Assembly (NCBI GenBank): GCA_963841695.1
Contig: CAWJDQ010000006.1
Coordinates: 496,001-560,000 of the forward strand
Direction of reading: 5' to 3'
Source: RYN-230 sp963841695
GTDB lineage: Bacteria; Actinomycetota; Actinomycetes; Streptosporangiales; Streptosporangiaceae
Length of the DNA stretch: 64,000 nucleotides
Position 1 is the stretch's first letter. Every line of letters begins with the position of its first letter. Below are positions 17,103 through 26,249 of this stretch, piece by piece. A program made the translations under genes and the position numbers. The notes beneath the pieces are model-generated. The model saw only the letters and a list, made by a program, of their open reading frames with translations, was not told where the DNA came from and searched no databases.

Positions 17103-17498
17103 TCACGGCTCCAGGGCCGCGCGGACCAGGTCACGGATCTCGTCATCGGGGATGCCCGCGGCGTCGCCCGGACGGAACTGGATGGTCCCCTTGCTGGTCT
17201 TGAGCCCGGGGTGGCGGGAGGTGAAGCCGGCCTCCCGGCCCTGCGGCCAGCCGTAGAGCGACACACCGTGTTTCCACGCGCCCAGGTAGAGGCGGCGCCC
17301 GCCCGCCCGGTAGGTGGGAATCTGATACGAGAGCGCCACGGCCACGTCCGGGCGCACCTGGCGGATCAGCTGGTGCAGCCGGTCGAACAAGGGCCGGTGC
17401 TCGGGGGGGATCGCGTCGATGTAGGCTTCGACGGCCGGGGCCAGCTCGGCCTGGGCGCGGCCGGGTCCCTGCTCACGGCGGTCGGCGGTGTCGGGCAT
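17103..17498 (-). CDS. DUF1801 (YdhG-like) protein
   Basis: 131 residues. It contains YIDAIPPEHRPLFDRLHQLI, LSYQIPTYRAGGRR and the terminal PDDEIRDLVRAAL, the DUF1801 pattern of a small alpha/beta frataxin-like fold. Function is unknown. A second DUF1801 protein lies at 53145, and their sequences are clearly different subtypes. Confidence 0.8.
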   Translation of the reverse strand: MPDTADRREQGPGRAQAELAPAVEAYIDAIPPEHRPLFDRLHQLIRQVRPDVAVALSYQIPTYRAGGRRLYLGAWKHGVSLYGWPQGREAGFTSRHPGLKTSKGTIQFRPGDAAGIPDDEIRDLVRAALEP

Positions 17499-17629
17499 GG
17501 CACTGTCCTGTCGTTGGTGGCCGCTGTCGCCGGCAGTGACGGCTGCCGCCGCCGGAAATCACCGCCCACGCCAGGCCAGGCGGGGCAGCCCGCGGGGCCC
17601 GCGCCCGCTGCGTCGTCCCCTCGGGCCGG

Positions 17630-17989
17630 TCAGCGGCGGGAACCTGCGAACTCCTGCGCGGCCCGGGCCGCCGCGCACGGAGCGCACAGCGGCACGTTGA
17701 CCTCGCCCAGCCAGTCCGAGCTGTACTGGGCCGTGATCACCGCGTCGAACACCTCACACACGCCGCGGTCAGCCGGATGCGCCCTCGAGCAGAAGCACAG
17801 GCAGGGCCGGCGCCGCATGGCCTTCTCGGCGCGCTCCCGCACCGCCCGGACCTCAGGACGGTTGGCTACCTCCGCCAGCGCGTCGATCGCCGGCCGGACA
17901 CGCTCGATCGCGTCGGTCATCGCCTGCCCGACGCGACGGCCGACCTCCGCGAGGGTCTCGGCGAGATCGGTCTCCCTGTCATCACCCAC
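17630..17989 (-). CDS. cysteine-rich hypothetical protein
   Basis: 119 residues. A helical N-terminus (to about residue 58) is followed by a Cys-rich half with CLCFCSRAH, VCEVFDAV and PLCAPCAAARA, which may form a zinc ribbon. No annotated function is known to me. Ribosome site and frame bias look normal. Confidence 0.6.
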   Translation of the reverse strand: MGDDRETDLAETLAEVGRRVGQAMTDAIERVRPAIDALAEVANRPEVRAVRERAEKAMRRRPCLCFCSRAHPADRGVCEVFDAVITAQYSSDWLGEVNVPLCAPCAAARAAQEFAGSRR

Positions 17990-18121
17990 AGTTGCATCAT
18001 CGCACTACCCGGGGCCAGGAACCAGGGCACGCCGGGCCAGATCCGGCCGGCGTACCCTGGGCCGGGGGGCCTGCGGCCCGCTGCTCACTGGACGTGGTGA
18101 GCCGGGTCCGGCGGGAGCAGC

Positions 18122-18723
18122 ATGCCAGAGTACGTCCTTGATCATCACTCCCGAGGCGAGCGCGAGCGGCTGGCGCTCATGTCGCGGCTGCTCGATCCGA
18201 TGCACCGCCGTCACCTCGAGCGGCTGGGAGCCAGGCCGGGCATGCGGACTTTGACCTGGTCACCGCCCGCGCCGTGCTGCATCATGTGGCCGGCCCGGAG
18301 ACCGCCGTGGCGAACCTGGTGGCCAGCGCCCGGCCGGGCGGGACGGTCCTGCTGATCGAGCCGGATTTCCTGCCGGTCAGTATCGCCGGGCCGCCCGGGG
18401 TCCGGGCGTTCTGGGACGGCTGGCTGGCCTGGTCGCGCGACCAGGGCATCGACTACTTCATCGGCCGCCGCCTGCCGTCGATGCTGTCCGGGCTGGGGCT
18501 GCGGGACGTCGAGGCCACGGCCGAGACGGCGCTCTTCAACGGCGGTTCCCCGTGGGCCGCGTACTGGAGGCAGACAGTCATCGAGCTGCGTCCCCGCCTG
18601 CTGGCGTCCGGGAAGCTGGATGGCCCGTCCATCGACACGTTCCTGGCCCAGTGCGCCGACCCGTCGTGGTGGACCCAGGCCATAGCCTTCACCGCCGCTA
18701 ACGGCCGTACACCTCCGGCTTAG
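18122..18723 (+). pseudogene. SAM methyltransferase with internal deletion
   Basis: The N-terminus from ATG 18122 (YVLDHHSRGERERLALMSRL, HLERLG) and the C-terminal half from about 18248 in another frame (FDLVTARAVLHHVAGPE through AANGRTPPA) both belong to one class I methyltransferase. The segment that should carry SAM motif I (VGCGxG) and about 60-70 residues is missing at GGGCATGCGGACTTTGAC (near 18245). It cannot bind SAM and is most likely dead; an internal ATG at 18274 gives an open but truncated frame. Confidence 0.7.
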
Positions 18724-18801
18724 CCGGGTCAGCACGTCACCGCCAGCGGATGAGCAGGCTGGATAATGCGATTTACAATAGGAAGTAACTGGCCCGAATT
18801 C

Positions 18802-18999
18802 CTAGCTGCTGGGCTGCGGCGCGGTGCAGTGGATCTGTGGCTTAACGCCCAGGTAATTAAGCGGGCCGGCGGCGATCGTCACCGCGGTGGTACTGGCCTT
18901 GCTGCAACTGCTGGCGGTCTGGTGGTAGTCGCCCCGCTGCCCCGCGGCGAAAGCCCCGATGACCAGCCAGACGATAAGAAGCACCGATCCGATATGCAC
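18802..18999 (-). CDS. small single-pass membrane protein
   Basis: 65 residues from GTG 18999 with GGGAGG six bases upstream. One N-terminal transmembrane helix (IGSVLLIVWLVIGAFAAGQR), then a short exposed region with two cysteines (SSCSKAS, IHCTAP) and the pattern TTAVTIAAGPLNYLG. This pattern recurs in short uncharacterised actinomycete membrane proteins; function unknown. A longer 94-residue reading from 19086 lacks a ribosome site. Confidence 0.65.
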   Translation of the reverse strand: MHIGSVLLIVWLVIGAFAAGQRGDYHQTASSCSKASTTAVTIAAGPLNYLGVKPQIHCTAPQPSS

Positions 19000-19233
19000 G
19001 TAGCCTCCCTCAGCCATCTGCCTTAAATAAAACAGGCAGCCAGGAACAGCCGCCGGGCGCTTTATCACCACCCGGCCCTGCGCCATGAAGCCTACCCAGG
19101 CGCGGGCATACAGGGTCCGGTATGCACCCCGCGCCCGTGCTTTTCCAGGAATCTGGAAGCCGGCGGATACCGGGTGTCATCCGGCCCGCGCCAGGGCCAC
19201 TGCCCGCCAGGGCCGCTCCCCCGGCTGCCGCCG

Positions 19234-19965
19234 TCAGTTGCCCTGCCCCCGGGATGCCCGCCGGGCGGAGGTGAGGGACGCGTAGACCACCGTGGAACTC
19301 AGATAATGGCGGGTGGCGTAGTCGAATGCGCCGCCGCACGTTATCAGGTGCAAGGCTGCGTAGCGGGTCCGGCCGTAAATATCTTTCGCCGGAAATCTTG
19401 ATTTCAGGTAGCGACGCACACCCGTGACGCGGAAAACAGCGGTAATCCCGTCGGCGAGCCTAACCTCGACCCTGTCCCCCGGGCGGAGCGCTCCCAGGCG
19501 GAAAAAGACGGCGGGCCCCTGAACGCTGTCCACGTGGCCTTCCAGGACTGACGCCCCGATCTGCCCGGGTGTCACCGAGTACTTAAACCAGGCCGCCTCA
19601 CTGGACTTCGTCAGGAGGGGCGGCACCCGGATCGCGCCGTCGGAGCTGACGCCCAGGCGCAGCAGGTCCGAGTGCACCCCGATGGCCGGGATCTCGACGG
19701 ACACCGGCACAGAGCGCCGCAGCCACGGCCCCCTGGCCCCGGCGCCCGGCCCGATGGCGCCCGCGGCCGCCTGGGTAGGTTGCGGCGCATGCTGCTGCGA
19801 GGCGATCGCGACGACGACCGCGGCGGCCCCGCCCAGGATGAGGAAGGCGCCGGCCACCCCGGCCAGGCGGGCCCGGAGGCTCCGGCGCGTACGGGGCGGA
19901 GGGGCGAACCTGCTCTGCGGCCAGGCCACCACCACCCGAAACCCGGCTACGCGCTGCCGCTCCAT
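19234..19965 (-). CDS. class F-like sortase
   Basis: 243 residues from ATG 19965. A cytosolic Arg-rich N-terminus and a membrane anchor at about 35-55 are followed by an extracellular sortase barrel with VSVEIPAIGV, LEGHVDS (catalytic His144), LHLITCGGAFD (Cys210) and RHYLSSTVV (Arg219). Short beta6/7 and lack of other domains fit the class F type of high-GC Gram positives. It is divergent from a gene ending in a sorting-type signal at 20230, its probable substrate. Confidence 0.9.
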   Translation of the reverse strand: MERQRVAGFRVVVAWPQSRFAPPPRTRRSLRARLAGVAGAFLILGGAAAVVVAIASQQHAPQPTQAAAGAIGPGAGARGPWLRRSVPVSVEIPAIGVHSDLLRLGVSSDGAIRVPPLLTKSSEAAWFKYSVTPGQIGASVLEGHVDSVQGPAVFFRLGALRPGDRVEVRLADGITAVFRVTGVRRYLKSRFPAKDIYGRTRYAALHLITCGGAFDYATRHYLSSTVVYASLTSARRASRGQGN

Positions 19966-20229
19966 CTCCCGCAATACCGTCCCTCCCCGCCTTCCCCAGG
20001 GTGTTCTACTCGCGTAGCCTAATATTCCTGTGACGAACAAGCCATTGCCTGTCTGGGCCGTCCATGGCTTTGCCTTTATGGCCGACGGCACTTTCCGGGG
20101 CCTGCCTCCGGGCGGCGCGGGCAGCCACCGCGCCTGCCGCACGATTCCCGTTACGATCCTGGTTTCCGATGCGGGAATCGGGGAAAAGGGCCCAGCCACC
20201 CGCCGGACGCATGAGGAGGTCCGATAAGC

Positions 20230-20676
20230 ATGCGCACCACTATCGCGGGGAGAAGGCTCAGCGGGAGATTAAGCGCAGGCTGCGCCACGCTGACCGTGCT
20301 GGCTTCGGTGTCGCTCTCGGCCTGCTCTGGAGGCACGCCCTCGGCCACGCCGCCGTCCCTCTCCCCGGGGGCCTCACCGACCGGAACGGCCACCTCGACC
20401 ATCTCGCCCAGCGCAACGTTGACTGGGAGCCCTAGCCCCTCGGCCACCGTGTCGCCCACGCCCACGCCCACGCCAACTCCCACGCCCACGCCCACGCCCA
20501 CGCCCACGCCGACCCCCACCTCGACGCCGACCCCGTTCCCCACCGCGGCCCCGGCCACCGGCGGCGGCGGCACCGCCGGATTCCAGGACACGATGCTCCT
20601 CAGCCTGGGCGGAGCGGCGATCCTCGCCGGAGCCGGGAGCCTGGCCTACCGCAGGAGGGTCATCAGGAACCGCTGA
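20230..20676 (+). CDS. Pro-Thr-stalk surface protein with lipobox and sorting signal
   Basis: 148 residues from ATG 20230 with GAGGAGG upstream. An N-terminal signal peptide ends in the lipobox-like LSAC (Cys32). A Ser/Thr/Pro stalk with about 14 PT dipeptides follows, then the C-terminal PATGGGG motif, a hydrophobic helix (LLSLGGAAILAGAGSLAY) and an Arg-rich end, which is the layout of a sortase substrate. No globular domain exists, so it may be a wall stalk or spacer. Having both a lipobox and a sorting signal is unusual. Confidence 0.8.
   Translation: MRTTIAGRRLSGRLSAGCATLTVLASVSLSACSGGTPSATPPSLSPGASPTGTATSTISPSATLTGSPSPSATVSPTPTPTPTPTPTPTPTPTPTPTSTPTPFPTAAPATGGGGTAGFQDTMLLSLGGAAILAGAGSLAYRRRVIRNR
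20455..20508 (+). repeat. CCCACG hexanucleotide tandem repeat
   Basis: Nine consecutive hexamers, eight exactly CCCACG and one CCAACT, encode the Pro-Thr stalk of the surface protein. Such arrays can change length by slippage without frameshift, altering stalk length. Confidence 0.9.
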
Positions 20677-21064
20677 GCCGCGGAGCCGCCGCGGGCCACG
20701 CCGCCTGGCCCACCAGCATGGTCATCTCGTAGGCGACCAGGTCAAGGTCGGCCGAGGCGGTGGTGAGCACGGCGAGGCTCGACCCGTCATCGATCGCCAT
20801 GATGACCAGGACCCCGCGTTCCATGGTGACCAGGGCCTGGGTGACGGCGCCATCACCGAACACCCGGGCGGCGGCGCTGGCCAGGCTGACCAGGCCGGCG
20901 GTGATCGCGGAGATCTCGCCCAGATGACCGGGCTGGATCAGGTCAGACACCGCCACCGGGACCCCGTCCGAGGCCACCACGACGGCGTGCAGGACGCCGG
21001 GGACGCGGTCAGTGAAGTCAGCAATGAGCCGGTCGAGGTCCTGTGCGGGGAGCGCCGGATCCAC
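20663..21064 (-). CDS. Roadblock/LC7-domain protein
   Basis: 133 residues from GTG 21064, with AAAGGGAAG upstream. Roadblock/LC7 fold: LIADFTDRVPGVLHAVVVAS, DGVPVAVS, ITAGLVSLASAAARVFGDG and VLVIMAIDDGSSLAVL. In actinomycete conservons such proteins (CvnB-like) act with a sensor kinase and a small GTPase. Here the kinase lies directly upstream, 11 bases away, but the DUF742 and GTPase partners are not adjacent (plus-strand gene next). Confidence 0.85.
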   Translation of the reverse strand: MDPALPAQDLDRLIADFTDRVPGVLHAVVVASDGVPVAVSDLIQPGHLGEISAITAGLVSLASAAARVFGDGAVTQALVTMERGVLVIMAIDDGSSLAVLTTASADLDLVAYEMTMLVGQAAWPAAAPRLSGS

Positions 21065-21075
21065 GTGCTTCCCTT

Positions 21076-23373
21076 TCAGCGTTCCCGGGCCCGCTGACCC
21101 GGGTCGGGATCCGCCCGTTCCACGGCGCGGGCCCGGCGGGAGCCCCGCTGGAAGCTGGCCAGCTGTTCCCGGGTGATCTCCGCCGACTCGGCCGGCGCGG
21201 CAGGCCGGGCCTCCTGGCCCGGCCCAGCGGGCCGGGTCTCCTGGCCCGCCGCGGCGGCCGGGCCCGGGCTGGCCTGGCGGGCCCGCTGCGGCAGCCGGGC
21301 TGGCGGCCCGCTGCGCTGCAGCAGCTCCCGGCGCAGGGTGAGCGGGTAGTCGGATTCGACAGACTCGAAGATGGGCAGTCCCCTGTCCCGCTCCGGCTGC
21401 CCCGGCTCGGGCCAGGCCCGGGTTCCCGGCGCGGCCGGAGTCGCGGGGGCTTCGCCAGCCTGTCCGGGGCCTGCTGGGCGGACGTGCGTCCGCCGAGATC
21501 AGCGCGGCCGGCAGGTACACCTCGGCGGTGGTACCGCCGTCCGGCGGCTGCTCCAGCGCCACCGTGATGCCGTGCCGCGCGGCCAGGTGCGCGACCGCGA
21601 ACAAGCCCATGTGCCGGGTGACCGCCGCGTCCGCGGCAGACGGGTGGGCCAGCTGCCAGTTGAGCTGCCGCAGATGCTCCTCGGGCAGGCCCGTGCCGCC
21701 GTCGGTAATGCTGATCAGCGAGCCGGCCCGCGCCGGGTGGGCGGACACGATCACCTGAGTCGTCCGGGGCGAGAACTCGGTGGCGTTCTCCAGCAGCTCG
21801 GCGAGCAGGTGCACGGTATCCGGCACGGCGCTGCCGCGGACCGAGACACCCGGCTGGACGTCCAGGACGACCCGGCCGTACTGCTCGATCTCGGACACGG
21901 CCGCCCGGAGCACGTCCACCAGGGTGACCGGCTCGGCCACAGCACGCGGTGTCTCGTGGCCCGCGAGGACCAGCGCGCTGTCCGAGTGGCGCCGCATCCG
22001 GGTGACCAGGTGATCTATCTGGAACAGGCTGGCCAGCCGCCCCGGATCATCCTCGCTGAGCTCCAGGACGTCGATCAGCCGCAGCAGGCGTTCCAGCAGG
22101 GAGTGACTGCGCCGGAAGAAACTCCCGGATACCGCGCCGATGCTGCGGCGGCGCCGGGCCTCTTCCCCGGCCAGCCGCCAGGCTTCCCGGTGCGCCTGGT
22201 CGAAGGCACCGGCCATCCGGGTGATCTCGCCGGCGGGCGGCGGCAGGGCTGCCGCTTCCAGCCGCCGCAGCGGGCGCACCAGCGACCCGGCCACGATCAT
22301 GGTGGCCAGCAGGACAGCGACCAGGACGGCCAGCGCCACGCCGCCGGTGACCATCGCGGACCGCATCGCGGACCGCTGCTGGGCCTGGGCGTCGCCGGTG
22401 ATCCAGGTCCCCAGCTGCTGATCGGCGTGCCGCATCCAGCCGACCGTGAAGGACATCCCGGCCCCCCACTGCTGGCCTGCCTGCGCACCGAGGGCCAGCG
22501 CACCAGGCCCGGCCGCGGTCGCGCGCTGTTCCACCGCCTGGGCCGCGGCCGCCAGCGGTCCGGCCAGGGTGTCGGTGAGGGCCCCGCTCTCCTCGGGCGT
22601 CGCTGAACTGCGGAAGGACCCGAGGTTGCTGGCCTGCTGCGCCTGGGCGGTGATCAGCGCGGTGCGCGCCCCGGGTGCGAAGCGCCCCTGGGCGAGCGCC
22701 GTGCTGAGGATGGCCTGCTGCTGCGCGGCTTCGTCCGTCATCCGGGACAGTGAGCCGAGCGCGGCCACGCTGGTGATCAGGGCCGGGTTGCCGCTCAGGT
22801 CGGCGAGGCCGTCGTTCACCGGGAACAGGCCGGCCGTCGCCGCGGAATAGCCGTTGATCGCGGCCAGCGGGGTTGACTGGCCCTGCGCCGCCTGCCTGCG
22901 CAGGCCAGGCAGTTCGGCGATGCTGGCCAGGACCGTGGCCGTGCCGGCCTGGGTCGCGGCCGGGTAGTCGCGACCGAACTGGCGAACCAGCCGCCGCACT
23001 GACGCCGCCCGCCCGTCGGTGATCACGTACTGCTGGTGCAGGGCCCCGGAGACCCGCGGCCTGCCGCCCGGCCACGATGAACGCGGCCGTGTCGGCGCGC
23101 TCCCTCCTCCATCGCCTGCGCTAAGCCGTTGACCTCCTGGTCGAGCACGCCGAACCCGGGTGACCTGGCCATACGCCTGTTGCGCTGCGCACCGAGTCAG
23201 TGACCCAGAAGCCCGGTGAGCACCAGGCCCAGCATCGTCGGGATGGCCACCAGGGCGATCAGGCGCCAGGCCAGCCGCCACTTACGCGGCGCCAGCGCGG
23301 GGTCCGGGCCACACTGGGCGGGCCAGGCGCCGGCCGGGACGGCGTCAGCAGAACGGGAACGGAAACGGCTCAT
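21076..23373 (-). CDS. CvnA-like sensor histidine kinase, several 1-base indels
   Basis: About 760 residues from ATG 23373. A membrane helix near residue 35-55 (WRLIALVAIPTMLGLVLTG) precedes a long extracellular nitrate-sensor-like helical domain; then come a second TM (about 22330), HAMP, a degenerate dimerisation helix, and a HATPase with N box LAELLENATEFS and ITDGGTGLP. The tail reads LPIFESVESDYPLTLRRELL, usual in this family. Frame breaks occur near 23208, 23150, 23107, 23060 and 21485, mostly extra G bases; the protein is otherwise continuous. It forms an operon with the Roadblock gene. Confidence 0.8.
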
Positions 23374-23610
23374 GGCACGTCCCCGCTAATGCGAGAGACG
23401 GCTTCCGGGGCAACGGGCAATTCTCGGGGCCACCTTAGACAAGAGATACGAACAGGTTACCTATTCCCCCGATCTTCCCTAGACAATACCTCTGTGCCTG
23501 TCTGCCCGATACGGTCCAGCAGGCCTAAGCCTGGGAGCCAGGTTACCTGAGTGGGCTCAGGACATTTTAATGGGCAGGAGTGAAGCAAGATGCTGCAGTG
23601 GCGGGTGCTA

Positions 23611-23823
23611 TTACGGCAAGTACAGATGCAGCCCGGCAGGCATGTGATCGGTGGCCGCGATGGTGCCGCGGAACACCCCGTTGATGTACGCGGCCACGTT
23701 GGCCGGATAGGCAGCATTGGGACTGTGCTCTGCGGTGAGCCGCAGGATGGCGGAGGGCTCGCACTTCTGCCCGTCGGCCAGCTGGGCCAGGGACATTTTG
23801 CCTGCCGTCGTGTGCTCGATCAT
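23611..23823 (-). CDS. small protein with LysM-like C-terminal tail
   Basis: 70 residues from ATG 23823 with AAGGAG nine bases upstream. Its order (SLAQLADG, SAILRLTAEHS, YPANVAAYINGVF, PAGLHLYLP) resembles a short LysM-type module ending in the xLxLP strand, without a signal peptide. Similar stand-alone modules occur in phage and actinomycete small proteins; ligand binding is inference. Alternative: unrelated hypothetical. Confidence 0.55.
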   Translation of the reverse strand: MIEHTTAGKMSLAQLADGQKCEPSAILRLTAEHSPNAAYPANVAAYINGVFRGTIAATDHMPAGLHLYLP

Positions 23824-24232
23824 CGTGTCTCCTTGTCTGGGCCATCCGGTCTGGGCCATCCGGCGGGCCACCGGTCCGGGCCACCCGGTCCGGGCCACCC
23901 GGCTGGCCCGGGCCACCCGGCGGGCGGCGTGCTGCCGGATAGCGGCGCCGCGTCACCTGTATATCCCGCCCGTGGCTGGCTGGCGGCCATCTGGAGGTAC
24001 TCGGCGGCGGAACCGTCCGGACGGCGCCGGTGAGTACCTCCAGACGGCGGCCCGGGGACGCCTGCCCGGCGGGCCGGAAATTTCCGCGGTACCCCCATCG
24101 CCGGCGCCGCCGTGGATTACCCGGCACTTATCCGCCGCCCGGGAAATTCGCCGATACAAAAATCAAGTACGTGGGTGTAGGGTCCGCGCGCCGGAGGAAA
24201 ACGCTGGCCACGCACCATCACGGGGGGAAACC
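23824..24232. other. repeat-rich divergent intergenic region
   Basis: About 410 bases without a gene. From 23838 to 23925 it holds six or seven GGGCCAYCCGG-like units. From 23990 to 24044 it holds the long hairpin listed separately. An AT-richer patch (24140-24170) upstream of 24233 could hold a promoter, but no clear -35/-10 pair is seen. Confidence 0.5.
23990..24044. repeat. 13-bp perfect inverted repeat enclosing a 12-bp palindrome
   Basis: TCTGGAGGTACTC (23990-24002) pairs exactly with GAGTACCTCCAGA (24032-24044). Within the 29-base loop CCGTCCGGACGG (24013-24024) is itself a perfect palindrome. No T run follows. It lies between divergent genes, so it is unlikely to be a simple terminator; a protein-binding site or insertion-element end is possible. 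Confidence 0.6.
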
Positions 24233-24497
24233 ATGCCGACCGTAATTGCGCACCACGATGTCAAAGATAAAGACCACTGGCTCGCTTCGAGCCTGGCGCG
24301 AAGAAGTATTTGGCCCGCTCGGGGTCACCAACATCCGCACGTTCGTGGACCCGCGGAACCCGAGTCAGGTCGCGGTGCTCATGGACGTGGCTGACATGGA
24401 CGCCGTCATGAGCGCGATGCAAACCGAGGCGATGGCCCAGGCGATGGCGCACGACGGCGTCCTGCCCGAGACGCTGGTCATCCTGGTCGAGGAGTAG
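24233..24497 (+). CDS. small hypothetical protein, one frameshift
   Basis: From ATG 24233 (GGGGGGA upstream) the frame gives MPTVIAHHDVKDKDHWLASS; after a one-base shift near 24290 it continues REEVFGPLGVTNIRTFVDP, VAVLMDVADMDAVMSAM and ends LVILVEE. The joined 87-residue protein looks like a dimeric alpha/beta-barrel (antibiotic-monooxygenase-like) fold. Function unknown. The frame 24246-24497 is open but has an unnatural N-terminus. Confidence 0.6.
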
Positions 24498-24548
24498 CTG
24501 CCGCGTCACGGGACCGGCCGCGGGGCCGGGCGGGCCTATCCTGCTCTC

Positions 24549-25006
24549 GTGCGAGGCTCGGTGACCGTCCACATGGCCGCGCCCGCCGCGCGGGTGTGGG
24601 ATCTCGTGGCCGACATCACCCGTATCGGGGAGTTCAGCCCGGAGACGTTCGAGGCGGAGTGGCTCACGGCGCGGCCGGGCCCGGCCCCGGGGTGCGTTTC
24701 CGTGGGCACGTCCGGCGGAATGGCCGGGGCCCGGTCTACTGGACCACCTGCACGGTGGTCGCCAGCGAGCCCGGGCGCGAGTTCGCCTTCACCGTAGCCG
24801 GGCCGGGCGGCAGCACGGTCAATACCTGGCGCTACGAACTGCGCCCGGCCGCGGGGGGCACGGACGTCACCGAGTCGTTCGAGCTGGCTGACCTGCTGGC
24901 TACCCGGCTGTACTGGATGCTGGCCGGGCGGGCCCGGCGGCGCACCAACCTGGATGGCATGCGCGCCACCCTGGAAAGAATCAGGGCGATCGCCGAAGCG
25001 GCGTAG
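24549..25006 (+). CDS. START-like (SRPBCC) protein, one frameshift
   Basis: GTG 24549 begins GSVTVHMAAPAARVWDLVAD, the typical SRPBCC start; after a one-base deletion in a G run near 24694 it continues VRFRGHVRRNGRGP, then WRYELRPAAGGTDVTESFE and a final helix. The corrected protein has about 152 residues. The fold binds hydrophobic ligands; the specific role is unknown. A second, different SRPBCC protein lies at 26925. Confidence 0.75.
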
Positions 25007-25017
25007 CCCCGGGCCGC

Positions 25018-25788
25018 TCACCCCGGCGCGATGGCCGTGTAGTGGCGGATGTAGTCGATCAGCATGGTCCGGGGAAAGGTCAGCGATCGGTCCGGGTTTC
25101 CCGGCCAGGTCCCGCCGACGGCCACGTTGACCAGCAGGAAGAAGTCGTGGTCGAACACCCAGGGCCTCCCCCGCAGATCGCGGGGGGTCACCGAGGCGTA
25201 GCGGCGGCCGTCGAGGTACCAGCGGATGCGGCCGGGCTCCCAGGCGATGGAGTACACGTGGAAGCCGCCCGCCAGGCTGCCGCGGGCGCGATGCGCGGCA
25301 GCGATGCCGGCGGCCCCGGAGTACCCGGGCCCGTGCACGGTGGCGTGCGCGACCGCGGGTTCCTGGCCGAGGACTTCCATGATGTTCACCTCACCGCACC
25401 GCGGCCACCCTGCCTCGTCGAAGTCCTGGCCCAGCATCCAGAACGCGGGCCAGATGCCGCGCCCGTCCGGGATCCGGATCCGCGCTTCGACCAGCCCGTA
25501 GCGCAGGGCCATCCGGTCCTTGCTGATCACCCGCGCGGACGTGTACCCGTACCCTCCATAACGGTCTTCACGTGCTGCCGGATCTGGCTGGCGCACGACG
25601 ATAGCGAGGTTGCCGTCCCCGTCGAGGGACGCGTTCTCGGTGCTGTCCGTGTAGTACTGCAGTTCCTGGTTGCCCCACCCGCCGCCCCCGGTCTGCAGCC
25701 GCCAGGTCGCCGGATCCGGCGCCGTGCCCGCGGGACCGTCGAACCCCTCCGACCAGGCCAGGGACCATCCCGGAACGCGATCGCTCAT
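25018..25788 (-). CDS. glycoside hydrolase family 16-like protein with Asp-to-Asn change
   Basis: 256 residues. GH16 jelly roll: WSLAWSEGFDGPAG, WGNQELQYYT, GLVEARIRIPDGRGIWPAFW, WYLDGRRY, and the C-terminal FFLLVNVAVGGTWPG. The catalytic motif, usually ExDxxE, is E133-V-N135-I-M-E138, so nucleophile and acid/base are kept while the central Asp is Asn. No signal peptide is visible, odd for a beta-glucanase. It may be an enzyme with altered pH profile or an intracellular glycan-binding form. Confidence 0.85.
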   Translation of the reverse strand: MSDRVPGWSLAWSEGFDGPAGTAPDPATWRLQTGGGGWGNQELQYYTDSTENASLDGDGNLAIVVRQPDPAAREDRYGGYGYTSARVISKDRMALRYGLVEARIRIPDGRGIWPAFWMLGQDFDEAGWPRCGEVNIMEVLGQEPAVAHATVHGPGYSGAAGIAAAHRARGSLAGGFHVYSIAWEPGRIRWYLDGRRYASVTPRDLRGRPWVFDHDFFLLVNVAVGGTWPGNPDRSLTFPRTMLIDYIRHYTAIAPG

Positions 25789-26249
25789 GCCCGCCTCCTG
25801 CTCCCGGTCCGCTCCGGGGAGTCTGCCACTTGCCGGGGGAGCCCGGCCAGCGGCGGTCCCGGCCGCCCGGTAGCCGCCCGGCCCTCCCGGAAAGTTATAC
25901 TTTAATTCCGGAAAAGGATTGCTAGTTTAATATTTCCGATATAGCTTGAGGGCAGACCCGGGAAGCAGCGGCCGAAGGCCGTTCCCAGCCCCGGGTCGGC
26001 ACGAGGACCGGCCACGATCCCAGCGGGCCGCCCTCATCCGGGAAAGAAGCAGCGCCATGCCCCCAACGCCTGCCCCGCCGAGCCCGGCCAGCACCCGGCC
26101 GGGCGCTCCGCCGGCCAGCCTCGCCCGCCTCGCCGGCCCTCGCCGCACCCCCGGTCCCGGTTCCCCGGCGTGCGCACACCCCGGGCCAGCTGATCCACCC
26201 GGACCGGCTACCACGCTTCCCCACGTACGTCACTGACTAGGAGTCGGTA
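25789..26249. other. 460-base region with AT-rich patch
   Basis: Around 25885-25945 an AT-rich stretch contains CGGAAA and TTTCCG as an inverted pair 18 bases apart, a possible promoter/operator for either neighbour. The remainder is Pro/Arg-coding-like GC-rich sequence; the 96-codon open frame at 25946-26236 lacks a ribosome site and any domain and is not called. Confidence 0.4.

Noticed and set aside
20151..20591. Val-Gly repeat protein on the minus strand
   Set aside because: It is the reverse of the CCCACG array; the plus frame has signal peptide, lipobox and sorting signal.
25946..26236. 96-residue Pro/Ala-rich ORF
   Set aside because: No ribosome site, no domain, and composition matches random GC-rich sequence.
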